From Saccharothrix obliqua (GTDB lineage: Bacteria; Actinomycetota; Actinomycetes; Mycobacteriales; Pseudonocardiaceae): a DNA stretch of 64,000 nucleotides. The notes beneath the pieces were generated by a model, which saw only the letters and a program-made list of their open reading frames with translations, did not search any database and was not told the origin of the DNA. Each line of letters starts with the position of its first letter. Positions within the stretch are counted from its first letter, which is position 1. Positions 39,954-49,568 of this stretch are shown in pieces. A program made the translations under genes and the position numbers. The stretch lies in NCBI RefSeq assembly GCF_019375475.1, contig NZ_JAHXGQ010000006.1, forward strand, positions 310,001-374,000, given 5' to 3'.

Positions 39954-40343
39954 ATGACGCTTCCGGCGGACGGCGACGACCACCGGCTTCCGGACTGGCC
40001 ACTCGGCCCTTACTTACGCAGAGCACGCGACGAGGCCGGGTTGGCCATTGCGGAAGTCGCCCGTTTGGCGGAGGTCAGTCACGCGAAGGTGCGCCAGCTC
40101 GAACGCGGCTACGCGGTGCGGGACGGCCGGCGCTACCCCGTCGGCACCACCAAGACCACGGTGGAACGGGTCGCGCGCGCGGTGGGCGCGGACGTCGCCG
40201 AAGCCCTGCGACTGGTCGGGATCGACGCCGACGACCCGCGCGCGCCCGGCCGCCGGGCGCGACCATTGGACCTGTCCGCTGTGTCCGACGAGGACCTGTT
40301 GACGGAGATCGCGCGCCGGCTGAAGGCGCGGCACGGCGGCTGA
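39954..40343 (+). CDS. XRE-family regulator with C-terminal extension
   Basis: The 129-residue protein has a Cro/CI-type helix-turn-helix (about 18-90, LGPYLRRARDEAGLAIAEVA then VSHAKVRQLERGY and a Gly/Thr-rich insertion, YPVGTTKTTVERVARAVGAD). It ends in an acidic helical segment DLSAVSDEDLLTEIARRLKA, similar to the tails of antitoxin-type or WhiJ-like XRE proteins. It shares the operator region with the divergent XRE gene, and the next gene follows after 25 bases. Confidence 0.85.
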   Translation: MTLPADGDDHRLPDWPLGPYLRRARDEAGLAIAEVARLAEVSHAKVRQLERGYAVRDGRRYPVGTTKTTVERVARAVGADVAEALRLVGIDADDPRAPGRRARPLDLSAVSDEDLLTEIARRLKARHGG

Positions 40344-40368
40344 GAAGGCCCACGGCGCTGGAGGAACG

Positions 40369-40761
40369 GTGACGTCGCACGACGGTGCTGAGTGCTACGT
40401 GTGCTCGTCGGCGACCGGCGAGCGGCTGCACCTGTGGGTGGAGGCGCTCCCGGACGGCGGGCTGTGGGCGTCGTTCCAGGAGAGCGAGCTGGAGGCCGTG
40501 GAGTTCACCCGCGCGGAAGTCGACCAGTTGCTGCACCTGTGGGAGGAACTCGGGCGCAGGCAGCGGGCGGGTGTGCCGACCGATCAGCAGTGGTGCGTCG
40601 TGGTGACCGAAGAGGACAGCCGTCGGCGGACGGCGCTCATATACGGCCTGAAGAACGGGCTTGTCACCTACTGGCGCGTGGATGAACCACGTGGCGAGCT
40701 GTTGTTGGACGTCAATGCCATCGACGGTCTCATCGAGGCGTTGCGCGCCCTACGCGCCTAA
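40369..40761 (+). CDS. Hypothetical protein downstream of the XRE gene
   Basis: The 130-residue acidic protein (MTSHDGAECYVCSSATGERL...RTALIYGLKNGLVTYWRVDE...) seems to have an alpha/beta fold. It includes a C-x-x-C pair (C-Y-V-C, residues 9-12) that is too short to predict metal binding. No family recognised. GTG 40369 has GGAGG at good distance; the gene is 25 bases after the XRE gene, so they form an operon. The last four bases overlap the stop of the convergent Lrp gene. Confidence 0.6.
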   Translation: MTSHDGAECYVCSSATGERLHLWVEALPDGGLWASFQESELEAVEFTRAEVDQLLHLWEELGRRQRAGVPTDQQWCVVVTEEDSRRRTALIYGLKNGLVTYWRVDEPRGELLLDVNAIDGLIEALRALRA

Positions 40762-41657
40762 CGACGCAAACCGGCGCGTTTGACCGCCGAACCGACCACT
40801 GTGACCTCCGCGGACGGGATGTCGTGCAAACCCGTCACGAATTCGTAGAGAGCGGGCAGGTCACGGCAGAACACGGCCGCCGTGAGGTTCGTCGGACCCG
40901 TGGTGGCGAGTGTTCCGTGCACCATCGGGTGTTCGGCGAGACGACGGCCCAACGCGTCGAGACGGCCCGGTGGCACGGTCATCCACACGTTGGCGTCCAC
41001 CGTCAGTCCGAAGAGGCGTGGGTCGGCGACGGTGTACGTGCGCACGTGGCCGCCCGCCGTGAGTCGGTCCAGTCGACGTCGGACCGTCGACTCGGGCACG
41101 CCCGACGCCGCCGCGAGCGGACCCGGACCGGTGCGGGCGTCGGTCGTGAGCCGGTCCAGCAGGTTGCGGTCCAGGTCGTCCGGGGTGACCTGGTCGGTGG
41201 GCGCGGGCGGGGTGAGGGCGGCGGTCTCGTCCGGGGTGAGCAGCCCCGTTCGCCAGTCCGCGGCGTCCGAGAACACGTGCAGCACGGACAACGGCTGCAC
41301 GGACGTGATGGCGTTCGACGGCAGCCGTGGCACGCCGCCGAGCACCACGGCGCTGATCTCCTCGCCGCCCGCCAGGACGTCCACGAACAGCACCTCGGGG
41401 CGTTGGGCGAGGGAATCGGCCAACACCTCCACACGGCCCCGGAGGACGCGCACGCGCAGCAACGTCGCGCCACGCAGGCCGTGTTCCGGGCTCGGCACGC
41501 GCACGACCCGGACGTGCGGCGCGAGGCGCGTGAGGCTGCGGGTGACCGTTCGGGCCGAAACGCCCAGCACCTCGGCGATCCGGCCGGGTGCCGCGCGGCC
41601 GTCCACCTGGAGCGCCGAGATCACGCGTTGGTCCAAAATCGCCAGTTCTTCGGCCAT
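40758..41657 (-). CDS. Lrp/AsnC family transcriptional regulator, tandem-HTH type
   Basis: The 299-residue protein has two DNA-binding helix-turn-helix regions: one at 1-50 (LDQRVISALQVDGRAAPGRI then VLGVSARTVTRSLTRL) and a second in the middle (DDLDRNLLDRLTTDARTGPG then ASGVPESTVRRRLDRL, about 155-205). Each is followed by an AsnC-type ligand-binding (RAM) domain, the second with LTVDANVWMTVPPGRLDALG. It is thus a duplicated Lrp protein, twice the usual length of about 150, as known in actinobacteria. It probably senses an amino acid. It lies 71 bases from the divergent IMPase-like gene, a candidate target. Confidence 0.88.
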   Translation of the reverse strand: MAEELAILDQRVISALQVDGRAAPGRIAEVLGVSARTVTRSLTRLAPHVRVVRVPSPEHGLRGATLLRVRVLRGRVEVLADSLAQRPEVLFVDVLAGGEEISAVVLGGVPRLPSNAITSVQPLSVLHVFSDAADWRTGLLTPDETAALTPPAPTDQVTPDDLDRNLLDRLTTDARTGPGPLAAASGVPESTVRRRLDRLTAGGHVRTYTVADPRLFGLTVDANVWMTVPPGRLDALGRRLAEHPMVHGTLATTGPTNLTAAVFCRDLPALYEFVTGLHDIPSAEVTVVGSAVKRAGLRR

Positions 41658-41728
41658 CGGTGTCCTGATCCGCTCATGTGGAGGCTCTTGAGGACTGTAG
41701 ACGCCGACCTCGGGGACACGCTCGTGCC

Positions 41729-42436
41729 ATGCGAAACGACGTGATCGAGATCGTGCGCGAGGTCGCCGCCGGCATCCCCGCGCTCCGGCCGGGCCGGCCG
41801 CCGACCTCGCGGGACGCGATGTTCCGGGTTTTCCAGGCCCTTGATGAACCGCTGTCGGCGGCTTTGCGCGCACGCCTGCCCGAGGGGGAGTGGGTGCTCG
41901 ACGCGCTGGACGGCGCGGTGCAGTTCCTCCAAGGACTGCCGCAGTGGTGCGTCACGGCGACCCTCGTCGAGCACGGGGAACCGGTGCTCGCCGTGCTGCA
42001 CTCGCCGTTGCTCGGGGAGACGTACTCCGCCGAACGCGGTGCCGGCGCGTGGCGTGACGGCGTGCGCATCGCACCGTCACGCAAGACCGAACTGGCCGCG
42101 GCCGTGGCGGCGACCAGCCAGCCGCCTGCCCTCGCGCCGCAGCCCGCCGCGAACGCCCTGGCCGGGCGGAAGCTGCCCGCCGTGGTCGACCGGGTGGCGG
42201 CGGTGCGGAACCTGGGACCGACGTCGTGGCAGGTCGCGGACGTCGGTGCGGGGCGGCTCGACCTGTTCTGGGAGTTCGGCCTCGACGCGGAGAACCTGCT
42301 CGGCGCGTCCCTCGTGGCCCGCGAGGCGGGTGCCACCGTGACCACCGCCGGGGGTGACGCGTGGCACGCGGGTGCGGAGAGCTTCCTGGTCGCGGCACCC
42401 GGCCTGCACGCCGCGGCGGTGGGGTTGCTGGGGTGA
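41729..42436 (+). CDS. Inositol monophosphatase-like protein with altered active site
   Basis: The 235-residue protein has the IMPase core: EWVLDALDGAVQFLQGLPQ (compare W-x-x-D-P-I-D-G-T-x-N-F), then GETYSAERGAGAWRDG and VGAGRLDLFWEFGLDAENLL. However, the D-P-I-D-G-T motif reads D-A-L-D-G-A, the metal-binding W-D of the C-terminal motif reads A-E, and the N-terminal G-E-E region is shorter than usual. It may therefore be a phosphatase with a different substrate or a weak enzyme. It lies downstream of an Lrp-type promoter region, and its stop overlaps the likely -35 region of ffs. Confidence 0.75.
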   Translation: MRNDVIEIVREVAAGIPALRPGRPPTSRDAMFRVFQALDEPLSAALRARLPEGEWVLDALDGAVQFLQGLPQWCVTATLVEHGEPVLAVLHSPLLGETYSAERGAGAWRDGVRIAPSRKTELAAAVAATSQPPALAPQPAANALAGRKLPAVVDRVAAVRNLGPTSWQVADVGAGRLDLFWEFGLDAENLLGASLVAREAGATVTTAGGDAWHAGAESFLVAAPGLHAAAVGLLG

Positions 42437-42455
42437 TCGGGCGACCGGCTACACT
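42425..42455 (+). promoter_or_regulatory. Promoter of ffs
   Basis: TACACT at 42450-42455 is a good -10 element with the RNA starting six to seven bases later at about 42462. TTGCTG at 42425-42430 may be the -35 element, with a rather long spacer of 19 bases. Confidence 0.6.
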
Positions 42456-42461
42456 GGACGC

Positions 42462-42547
42462 GGACCTCGTGCGGCACACATCTCGCGAACCTCCCCAGGG
42501 CCGGAAGGCAGCAAGGATAAGCGGGCTCTGGTGGGTGCACGGGGTCC
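42462..42547 (+). ncRNA. ffs: Signal recognition particle 4.5S RNA
   Basis: The segment contains the conserved SRP domain IV motif, CCAGGGCCGGAAGGCAGCAA, around the GGAA tetraloop and the asymmetric loop. The ends GGACCTCGTGC and GCACGGGGTCC pair over 11 bases with one G-U, so it is a closed hairpin of 86 nucleotides, the usual short bacterial type. It binds Ffh and directs membrane-protein ribosomes to FtsY. It is directly upstream of dnaX, as in many actinobacteria. Confidence 0.93.
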
Positions 42548-42584
42548 CCTTCTTCTGTCGGACCCCTTCGGTAGGGTCTCGGCC

Positions 42585-44858
42585 GTGGCGCTCGCCCTCT
42601 ACCGCAAGTACCGACCGGCCACCTTCGCGGAGGTGGTCGGGCAGGAGCACGTCACCGACCCGCTGCGCACGGCGCTGGGTGCGGGGCGGGTCAACCACGC
42701 GTACCTGTTCTCCGGGCCGCGCGGGTGCGGCAAGACGTCGTCGGCACGCATCCTCGCCCGGTCGCTGAACTGCGTGCGCGGTCCCACGCCCGACCCGTGC
42801 GGCGAGTGCAACTCGTGCGTCGGGCTCGCGCCGAACGGCGTCGGCAGCGTCGACGTGGTGGAGCTGGACGCCGCGTCGCACGGCGGTGTGGACGACGCGC
42901 GCGAGCTGCGGGACAAGGCGTTCTACGCGCCGGCGGAATCGCGCTACCGGGTGTTCATCATCGACGAGGCGCACATGGTCACGACGCAGGGCTTCAACGC
43001 CCTGCTCAAGATCGTGGAGGAGCCGCCCGAGCACCTGATCTTCATCTTCGCCACCACCGAGCCGGACAAGGTGCTGCCGACCATCCGGTCGCGGACGCAC
43101 CACTACCCGTTCCGGTTGATCCCGCCGTCCGCGATGCGCGCGTTGCTGGAGCGCAACTGCGCGGCCGAGGGCGTGGCCGTGGAGCCGTCGGTGTTCCCGC
43201 TGGTGATCCGGGCGGGTGGTGGGTCGGCCCGGGACACGCAGTCGGTGATGGACCAGCTCCTGTCCGGTGCGGGGCCCGAAGGTGTGACCTACGAACGGGC
43301 GATCTCGCTGCTCGGCGTGACCGACGTGGCGTTGATCGACGACGTGGTGGACGGTTTGGCGGCCGGTGACGGCTCGGCGGTGTTCGGCACCATCGACCGG
43401 CTGGTCGACGCGGGGCACGACCCGCGGCGGTTCGCGTCCGACCTGCTGGACCGGTTGCGCGACCTGGTGCTGATGCACGCCGTGCCGGAGGCGGCCGAGC
43501 GCGGGCTGGTGTCCGTGCCGGACGACGTGCTGGCGAAGATGGTGGCGCAGCGGGAGGCCACCCGACCGGGGACCGTCACCCGGTGGGCGGAGGTGCTGCA
43601 CCAGGGGCTGACGGAGATGCGCGGGTCGACCGCGCCCCGGTTGCTGCTGGAGCTGGTGTCGGCGCGGATGCTGCTGCCGGCGGCGAGTGATGCCGAGTCG
43701 GCGTTGTTGCAGCGGCTGGAGCGGCTGGAGCAGCACGGGCCGCCGGCGGGTGCGGGCGGGAGCGGCGCGGCTGCGAGCGGCGGGGCCGGCGAGGGCGGCC
43801 GGACGTTCCAGCGGCCTTCGCAGCGCGCGGGGCAGGAGCCGCCCGCGCAGCCTGCGGGGGCGCAGGCTTCGAGTGCGCAGGCGCCGGGGGCGCAGGCTGC
43901 GGGTGCGCCGGGGCACGGGGCCGCGGGGCGGGCCGAGCCGGACGCCGGGCGGGGTGTGCCGGCCGGTGCCGAGCCGGTGGGCGGAGCGGGTTCGCCGGCA
44001 GGCCGGGGTGCGGCGGGGCCGGGCGGGACGCCGGCACGTGGTGCCGAGGCGGCTGCCGGTGCGGCCGGCGGGAATGCGACCGGTGGGTCCGCGGGTGGCG
44101 CGAGCGCGGCTCGCGGTGCCGCGGGCGGCGCGGGCACGACCGGCGGTGCTGCGGGTGGCGCGGGTGCGACCGGTGGGTACGCGGGTGGCGCGAGCGCGGC
44201 TCGCGGTGCTGCGGGTGGCGCGGGTGCGGCCGGCGGGTACGCGGGTGGTGCGAGCGCGGCCGGTGTCGACGGGGGTGGCGCGGGCGCTGCCGGCGGTGTG
44301 GACGCGGCGGAGATCCGGCGGCGGTGGGCGGAGTTGTGCGGCATCGTCAAGGGGCTGGCCGGGCCCAGTGCCAGTGCGCTGCTCACCAGCGGTGCGACGG
44401 TGGCGGAGGTGGACGGGTTCTCGGTGACCGTCGCGCACACCTCCGCGCCGCTGGCCCGGCGGCTGGCCGAACCACGCACCGTCGACGCCATCGCGGCGGC
44501 GTTCAACCAGGTCTTCGGCGGCACGTGGCAGGTCCGCTGCGTGCACGGCGCGGCCAACCAGGCGCCGACCCGGTCCGCGCCGCCGCAACGCGAGCAGCGC
44601 CCCGCGCCGACCCGGCCCAGCCAGGCGGCCCGCGCGCCGGAGCCCGCGCGGCAGGCGCCGGTGCGGCCCGCGCCCGCGGACGACGTGCCGCCGCCGCCCG
44701 AGCCACCGGAACCGGACGAGCCGCCGGAGCCGGTGGACGAGGAGGAGATGCTCGCCGAGGCGGCCCGGCCGGGCGCGGCCGGTGACCAGCTCGACCCGGA
44801 AGAGGTCGTGCTCAAGCTGCTCCGGGAGGAACTGGGTGCTCGCCCGCTGAAGGGCTGA
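42585..44858 (+). CDS. dnaX: DNA polymerase III subunits gamma and tau
   Basis: The 757-residue protein is the clamp-loader ATPase. It has Walker A GPRGCGKT at 44-51, four zinc-binding Cys (63, 72, 75, 78; C-V-R-G...C-G-E-C-N-S-C), Walker [10 protein letters not shown], and the SRC-like motif ([10 protein letters not shown]). Domain III follows to about 380. A Gly/Ala-rich linker (about 383-568) with internal repeats separates it from a C-terminal tau-like domain (about 570-660) and a Pro/Glu-rich tail. There is no slippery A-run, so no programmed frameshift is likely. GTG 42585 lies seven bases after a -10 element TAGGGT, so it is probably leaderless. The upstream region carries ffs. Confidence 0.93.
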   Translation: MALALYRKYRPATFAEVVGQEHVTDPLRTALGAGRVNHAYLFSGPRGCGKTSSARILARSLNCVRGPTPDPCGECNSCVGLAPNGVGSVDVVELDAASHGGVDDARELRDKAFYAPAESRYRVFIIDEAHMVTTQGFNALLKIVEEPPEHLIFIFATTEPDKVLPTIRSRTHHYPFRLIPPSAMRALLERNCAAEGVAVEPSVFPLVIRAGGGSARDTQSVMDQLLSGAGPEGVTYERAISLLGVTDVALIDDVVDGLAAGDGSAVFGTIDRLVDAGHDPRRFASDLLDRLRDLVLMHAVPEAAERGLVSVPDDVLAKMVAQREATRPGTVTRWAEVLHQGLTEMRGSTAPRLLLELVSARMLLPAASDAESALLQRLERLEQHGPPAGAGGSGAAASGGAGEGGRTFQRPSQRAGQEPPAQPAGAQASSAQAPGAQAAGAPGHGAAGRAEPDAGRGVPAGAEPVGGAGSPAGRGAAGPGGTPARGAEAAAGAAGGNATGGSAGGASAARGAAGGAGTTGGAAGGAGATGGYAGGASAARGAAGGAGAAGGYAGGASAAGVDGGGAGAAGGVDAAEIRRRWAELCGIVKGLAGPSASALLTSGATVAEVDGFSVTVAHTSAPLARRLAEPRTVDAIAAAFNQVFGGTWQVRCVHGAANQAPTRSAPPQREQRPAPTRPSQAARAPEPARQAPVRPAPADDVPPPPEPPEPDEPPEPVDEEEMLAEAARPGAAGDQLDPEEVVLKLLREELGARPLKG
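44090..44275 (+). repeat. In-frame tandem repeat inside the dnaX linker
   Basis: The linker codes for repeats of about 20 residues of the type [19 protein letters not shown], with three imperfect copies. They consist of GCGGGTGGCGCGAGCGCGG-like units, again of the GC-rich repeat style seen elsewhere in the window. All copies are in frame. Confidence 0.8.
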
Positions 44859-44904
44859 TCCACGCGGTTACCCTGGTGGCAAAACCCGACGAGAGGAACC
44901 CGCG

Positions 44905-45252
44905 GTGCAACCCGGTGGGCCGAACATGCAGCAGATCCTCCAGCAGGCGCAGAGGATGCAGGAGCAACTCGCCGCCACCCAGCAGGAGCTGGCCGACGCC
45001 GAGGTGACCGGCACCGCCGGTGGCGGCCTGGTGACCGCCGTCGTGACCGGCGGCGGCGAGCTGAAGAGCCTCGCCATCGACCCGAAGGTGGTCGACCCGG
45101 ACGACGTCGAGACGCTGTCCGACCTGGTCGTCGCGGCCGTGCGGGACGCCAACCGCGCCGCGCAGGAGCTGGCCGCCCAGAAGATGGGCCCGCTCGCGTC
45201 CGGCATGGGCGGCATGGGTGGTCTGGACGACCTCGGCAAGCTGTTCGGCTGA
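44905..45252 (+). CDS. YbaB/EbfC nucleoid-associated protein
   Basis: The 115-residue protein ([20 protein letters not shown] then a three-stranded region [20 protein letters not shown] and [17 protein letters not shown]) is a typical YbaB/EbfC protein, which binds DNA as a dimer and is usually located between dnaX and recR. The GTG at 44905 is preceded by GAGAGGA. Its stop overlaps the recR start (TGATG). Confidence 0.93.
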   Translation: MQPGGPNMQQILQQAQRMQEQLAATQQELADAEVTGTAGGGLVTAVVTGGGELKSLAIDPKVVDPDDVETLSDLVVAAVRDANRAAQELAAQKMGPLASGMGGMGGLDDLGKLFG

Positions 45253-45845
45253 TGTACGAGGGGCCCGTCCAGGACCTGATCGACGAACTCGGCCGGTTGC
45301 CGGGCGTCGGTCCGAAGAGCGCCCAGCGCATCGCCTTCCACCTGCTCGCCGCGGACCCGGCCGACATCGGCCGGCTCCAGGACGCGTTGCAGAAGGTGAA
45401 GGACGGCGTGGTGTTCTGCGAGGTGTGCGGCAACGTCTCGGCCGAGGCGACGTGCCGCATCTGCCGCGACCCGCGCCGCGACCTGACCCTCATCTGCGTG
45501 GTGGAGGAGCCGAAGGACGTGCTGGCGGTGGAGCGGACCCGCGAGTTCAAGGGCCGCTACCACGTGCTCGGCGGCGCGCTGGACCCGCTGTCCGGCGTGG
45601 GCCCCGACCAGCTCCGCATCCGGCAGCTGCTGACCCGGATCGGCACCGACGTCAACGAGATCATCATCGCCACCGACCCGAACACCGAGGGCGAGGCGAC
45701 CGCCACCTACCTGGTGCGGATGCTGCGCGACTTCCCCGGCCTGACCGTGACGCGGCTCGCGTCCGGCCTGCCGATGGGCGGCGACCTGGAGTTCGCGGAC
45801 GAACTCACGCTCGGCCGGGCGCTGTCCGGCCGGCGGAGCATGTGA
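45252..45845 (+). CDS. recR: Recombination mediator RecR
   Basis: The 197-residue protein has the helix-hairpin-helix [16 protein letters not shown], the zinc finger C56, C59, C68, C71 ([16 protein letters not shown]), and the Toprim domain (about 80-175, [17 protein letters not shown] then [18 protein letters not shown]). RecR helps RecO and RecF load RecA on single-stranded gaps. The length is typical. It overlaps ybaB by one base and the kinase-like gene by four (GTGA), so the three are coupled. Confidence 0.95.
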   Translation: MYEGPVQDLIDELGRLPGVGPKSAQRIAFHLLAADPADIGRLQDALQKVKDGVVFCEVCGNVSAEATCRICRDPRRDLTLICVVEEPKDVLAVERTREFKGRYHVLGGALDPLSGVGPDQLRIRQLLTRIGTDVNEIIIATDPNTEGEATATYLVRMLRDFPGLTVTRLASGLPMGGDLEFADELTLGRALSGRRSM

Positions 45846-46327
45846 GGCTGATCGCGGTCGACGGGCCGTCCGGGTCGGGCAAGTCGACCTTCGCGGCGGC
45901 GCTGGCCGCGGATCTGGGCGCGGCCCTGGTGCCCACCGACCACTTCGCCACCTGGGACGACCCCGTGTCGTGGTGGCCGCGCCTGGTCTCCGGCGTGCTG
46001 GCACCGCTGTGGCGTGGCGAACCGGGCCGCTACCGGCGGGTGGACTGGTCGACGGGCCGGCCGCGTCCGGGTGACTGGATCACCGTCGACGTGCCGGAAA
46101 TCCTGGTGCTGGAGGGCGTGTCGGCGGCCCGGCGGTCCATCGCGCCGCGGTTGGCCGAGGCGGTCTGGGTGGAGGTGCCGGACGCCCGGACCCGCCTGGA
46201 GCGGGCCGTGGCCCGTGACGGCGAGGACAGCCGCCCGCACCTGGTGCGCTGGCAGGCGTTCGAACGGGGCTGGTTCGCGGTGGACGGCGCGAAGGACCGC
46301 GCCGACCGCGTGGTCACGCCTGGTTGA
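45842..46327 (+). CDS. P-loop kinase of the uridine kinase-like group
   Basis: The 161-residue protein has Walker A GPSGSGKS at 8-15 ([20 protein letters not shown]) and the segment [20 protein letters not shown], similar to the uridine kinase substrate loop (D-x-F-Y). [20 protein letters not shown] follows, a Walker B-like strand then E-G-x-x-A. It probably phosphorylates a small molecule, perhaps a nucleoside or pantothenate-like compound. Related actinobacterial proteins are annotated only as ATP-binding. It overlaps recR by four bases, and its 3' end overlaps the convergent SARP gene by 14 bases. Confidence 0.75.
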   Translation: MRLIAVDGPSGSGKSTFAAALAADLGAALVPTDHFATWDDPVSWWPRLVSGVLAPLWRGEPGRYRRVDWSTGRPRPGDWITVDVPEILVLEGVSAARRSIAPRLAEAVWVEVPDARTRLERAVARDGEDSRPHLVRWQAFERGWFAVDGAKDRADRVVTPG

Positions 46328-49300
46328 GCGCGGCCCGCACGACCTCGGCGTCCGGCGACCCGACGGCCGTGAAGCCCGCCAGCGCGTCGGCCCAGTGGAC
46401 GCGTGCCGTCTCGACGTCGCCGGCCGCCGCCGCCGCGTCACCCGCGAGGTGCGCGGCCCGCGCCCGCACGAACCGCTGCCCGGTGGTGCGGCTCAGCTCC
46501 AACGACCGCTTCGCGTGGTCCATCGCCTGCGCCACGTCGCCCTGGTCCAGCCGGACCCGGCCGAGCAGCGTCAGCTCGTCCACCTCGGCGAGCCGCAGCC
46601 GGTAGCGGACCGCGTTGTCCAACGCCTGGGTCGCCGAGTACGCGGCCTCGTCCAGCAGCCCCGCCGCGCGGTGTGCCAGGGCCAGCCCGCGCCGGGCCGC
46701 GGAGATGCCCCACAGGTAGCCGGTCTCCTCCGCGATGCGCAACGCCTCGGTGTGCTGCCGCACCGCCTCGTCGATGCGGCCCACGTGGTGCAACGCGACG
46801 CCGAGCGCGTTCTTCGCGTCGCACAAACCCTTGAGGTTGCCCATGTTCTCGGCGATGGCCAGCGCGCGTGACGCCTCCGCGATGGCGTCCTCGTACCGGC
46901 CGCGCATCACGTACGTGTTCGCCAGACCTTCGTGCGGCATGTGGGCGAAACCCCGCGCGCCCGCCCGCTCGTACAGGTCGCCCGCCCGCTCGTACAGCTC
47001 GGCGGCGCGTTCCGGCCTGCCCTGGAACAGGTACACCTCGGCCAGCGCGCGGTAGCTGTCGGCCTGCGTGATCCACACGCCGAGCCGGTTGCCGACGTCG
47101 AGCGACCGCTCGAACGACGACACCGCCCGGTCGAGCTGGCCCAGTTGCAGGTACACGCCGCCCAGGTTGATCAGGGCGATGCCCTCCTGCTGCAACGCGC
47201 CGATCTCCCGGGTGATCAGCAACGCCCGCTCCAGGCAGTCCGCGGCCTGCTCCAGCTCGCCCAGGTCGATGTACACGCCGCCGAGGTTCACCAGCACGCC
47301 GGCCTCGGCGGCGGGCGCGGCGCCGGTGCGCTGCTGGATGGGTATGGCGCGGCGGAAGTGGTCCACGGCCACGCGGTGCTGGCCGATCGTCCAGTACAGG
47401 GTGCCCAGGGACGCGAGCATCGCGACCTCGCCCACCGGGTCGCCGATGCCCTGCGCGGCGGCGAGCCCGGCCTTGGCGGTGGCGAGCCACTCCACCGGCA
47501 GGCCCTGCGCGTAGAAGTAGCGGCGCAACGCGTCCGCCAGGTGCCAGCAGTCGCTGTCGGGCCGCCGGTCGGACGCGTGCAGCACCAGCGCCACCAGGTT
47601 GGCCCGCTCGGCGTCCAGCCACGCCAGCGCCTCGGCGGGCGTGGAGAACAGCCGGGGCGTCACGCCCGTCGCCGTCGACTCGCGCGGCAACCGCATCATG
47701 GTGGCCTTGGCGGTGGCGGTCGCGTTGTCCACGGACCGGATCGACCAGTCCATCAGCCTGCGGTGGGCCGACTCGCTGTCCACCGGGCCGTCCTCGACCG
47801 CGAGCCGCTCGGCGGCGTAGTCGCGCAGCAGGTCGTGGAACTGGTAGCGGCCGGGCGCGTGGTTGTCGACCAGGTTGGCCGTGGCCAGCCGGTCCAGCCG
47901 CCGCCGCGCGTCCTGCGTGGTGAGGCCGCCCAGCGCCGCCGCCACGTCCGGCGTGATGTCGCCGGGCGCGAGGCTGAGCAACCGGAACAACGCGGCCAGC
48001 TCCGGTTTGAGCGCCGTGTACGACAGGTCGAACGCCGCGTGCACGGCGGCCCGCTCGTCGCCCTCCACGGCCAGCGCGGCGAGCCGGTTGCCCGCCCGCA
48101 GCTCCTCGACGTAGGCGGCGATGGTGGTCTCCGGCCGGGACAGCAGGTTGGCCGCCGCGATGCGCAGCGCGAGCGGCAGGTGCGCGCACAGCTCGGCCAG
48201 CTCGTCCGCCGCCGCCTCCTGCGCCGCCACCACGTCCTCGCCCAGCATCCCGGCGAGCAGCGCACGCGTCTCGTGCCGGTCGAGCACGTCCAGCCGCACG
48301 TTGGACGCCGCGTGGCTGACCGCGAGGCCGCGCAACGTGTCCCGGCTGGTGACCAGCACCGCGCAGCCGGGCGAGCCGGGCAGCAGCGGCCGGATCTGCT
48401 CGGCGTTCGCGGCGTTGTCCAGCACCAGCAGCACGTGCTGGCCGGTGAGCCGGGACCGGAACATCGCCTCCTGCTCGTCCTGGTCCAGCGGCACGGACTC
48501 CGGCGGCACGCCCTGCGCGCGCAGGAACCGCGGCAGCACGTCGACCGCGTTGAGGGGCGGTCCCTGGGCGTAGCCGCGCAGGTTCACGTAGAGCTGCCCG
48601 TCCGGGAAGTACCGCCGGAGCTGGTGCGCGGCGTGCACGGCCAACGCCGTCTTGCCCACGCCCGGCGGGCCGGCCAGGGTCACCACGGGCACGCCCTGGG
48701 CGGTGCGCAGCAACGCCTCTATCAACCGGACGGCCTCGCCGCGGCCGACGAAGTCGCCGATGTCGGCGGGCAGCTGCGACGGCACCACGCGCTCGCGTGG
48801 CGCGGTGGTCCCGAGGTCGAGCGCCGGCGCGCCGCTGAGCACCTGCTGGTGCACGCGGCGCAGCTCGTCGCCGGGGTCGATGCCCAGCTCGTCCGCGAGC
48901 AGCGCGCTGACCTTGCGGTACGCGCCGAGCGCGTCGGCCTGCCTGCCGGACCGGTACAGGGCGACCATGAGCTGCGCCCACAACCGCTCGCGCAGCGGGT
49001 GCTCGCTGGTCAGCCGCGCCAGCTCGGGTATCAGCTCGGCGTGCCTGCCCAGCTCCAGGTCGACCTCGACGCGGCGCTCCTCGACGTGCAGGCGGCGTTC
49101 GCCGAGGCGGGGCACCTCGTCGCGGTGCAGCACCTCGGACGGCACGTCCACCATCGCCGGTCCCCGCCACAGGGCGAGCGCGGCGGTGAAGATCGCCGAC
49201 GCCGCTTCCAGCCTGCCCGCCGCGCGTTCCTGCTCGCCCTCCTCGACCAGCTGCTCGAACCGGACGACGTCGATGGTCCGCTCGTCCACGTCGATCAGGT

Positions 49301-49568
49301 AGGCGTCCGGCACGGTGCGGATCGGCACGGCGGGACCGAGGACCTGCCGAAGTCGCATCACGTAGGTCTGGAGGGTGCCGCGTGCCCGCGCGGGTGGTTC
49401 CGCGCCCCAGATGTGCTCGGCGAGTTCGTCCACCGACACGCTCGACCCGGCACGCATGAGCAACGACACGAGCAGTGACCGCTGTCGACCTGCGCGTACC
49501 GCCACCGGTTCGCCGTCGACCAGCACCTGCAACGGCCCGAGGACCCGGAACTCGACCTGTGGTCCCAT
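46314..49568 (-). CDS. AfsR/SARP-family transcriptional regulator with NB-ARC and TPR domains
   Basis: The 1084-residue protein has an OmpR-type winged helix (1-95, VEFRVLGPLQVLVDGEPVAV), a bacterial transcriptional activation (BTAD) domain (about 100-245), an NB-ARC ATPase with Walker A GPPGVGKT (about 297-304) and LLVLDNAANAEQIRPLLPGS, a winged-helix region, and a long TPR-like C-terminal array (about 690-1050, e.g. VLVNLGGVYIDLGELEQAAD). This is the architecture of AfsR-type regulators that act on secondary metabolism. No antibiotic cluster is near, so the targets are unknown. The ABC transporter is divergent across a 230-base gap and may be one. ATG 49568 is preceded by GGGAGGAG. Confidence 0.9.
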   Translation of the reverse strand: MGPQVEFRVLGPLQVLVDGEPVAVRAGRQRSLLVSLLMRAGSSVSVDELAEHIWGAEPPARARGTLQTYVMRLRQVLGPAVPIRTVPDAYLIDVDERTIDVVRFEQLVEEGEQERAAGRLEAASAIFTAALALWRGPAMVDVPSEVLHRDEVPRLGERRLHVEERRVEVDLELGRHAELIPELARLTSEHPLRERLWAQLMVALYRSGRQADALGAYRKVSALLADELGIDPGDELRRVHQQVLSGAPALDLGTTAPRERVVPSQLPADIGDFVGRGEAVRLIEALLRTAQGVPVVTLAGPPGVGKTALAVHAAHQLRRYFPDGQLYVNLRGYAQGPPLNAVDVLPRFLRAQGVPPESVPLDQDEQEAMFRSRLTGQHVLLVLDNAANAEQIRPLLPGSPGCAVLVTSRDTLRGLAVSHAASNVRLDVLDRHETRALLAGMLGEDVVAAQEAAADELAELCAHLPLALRIAAANLLSRPETTIAAYVEELRAGNRLAALAVEGDERAAVHAAFDLSYTALKPELAALFRLLSLAPGDITPDVAAALGGLTTQDARRRLDRLATANLVDNHAPGRYQFHDLLRDYAAERLAVEDGPVDSESAHRRLMDWSIRSVDNATATAKATMMRLPRESTATGVTPRLFSTPAEALAWLDAERANLVALVLHASDRRPDSDCWHLADALRRYFYAQGLPVEWLATAKAGLAAAQGIGDPVGEVAMLASLGTLYWTIGQHRVAVDHFRRAIPIQQRTGAAPAAEAGVLVNLGGVYIDLGELEQAADCLERALLITREIGALQQEGIALINLGGVYLQLGQLDRAVSSFERSLDVGNRLGVWITQADSYRALAEVYLFQGRPERAAELYERAGDLYERAGARGFAHMPHEGLANTYVMRGRYEDAIAEASRALAIAENMGNLKGLCDAKNALGVALHHVGRIDEAVRQHTEALRIAEETGYLWGISAARRGLALAHRAAGLLDEAAYSATQALDNAVRYRLRLAEVDELTLLGRVRLDQGDVAQAMDHAKRSLELSRTTGQRFVRARAAHLAGDAAAAAGDVETARVHWADALAGFTAVGSPDAEVVRAALNQA

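Noticed and set aside
42585-44858. Programmed frameshift in dnaX
   Set aside because: No A-rich slippery sequence exists, and the frame is open to the end, so a gamma-type product by frameshifting is not supported.
46324-49478. Plus-strand frames of up to 848 codons opposite the AfsR-like gene
   Set aside because: They are Arg/His/Gln-rich shadows; the minus strand has all SARP, NB-ARC and TPR motifs in one frame.
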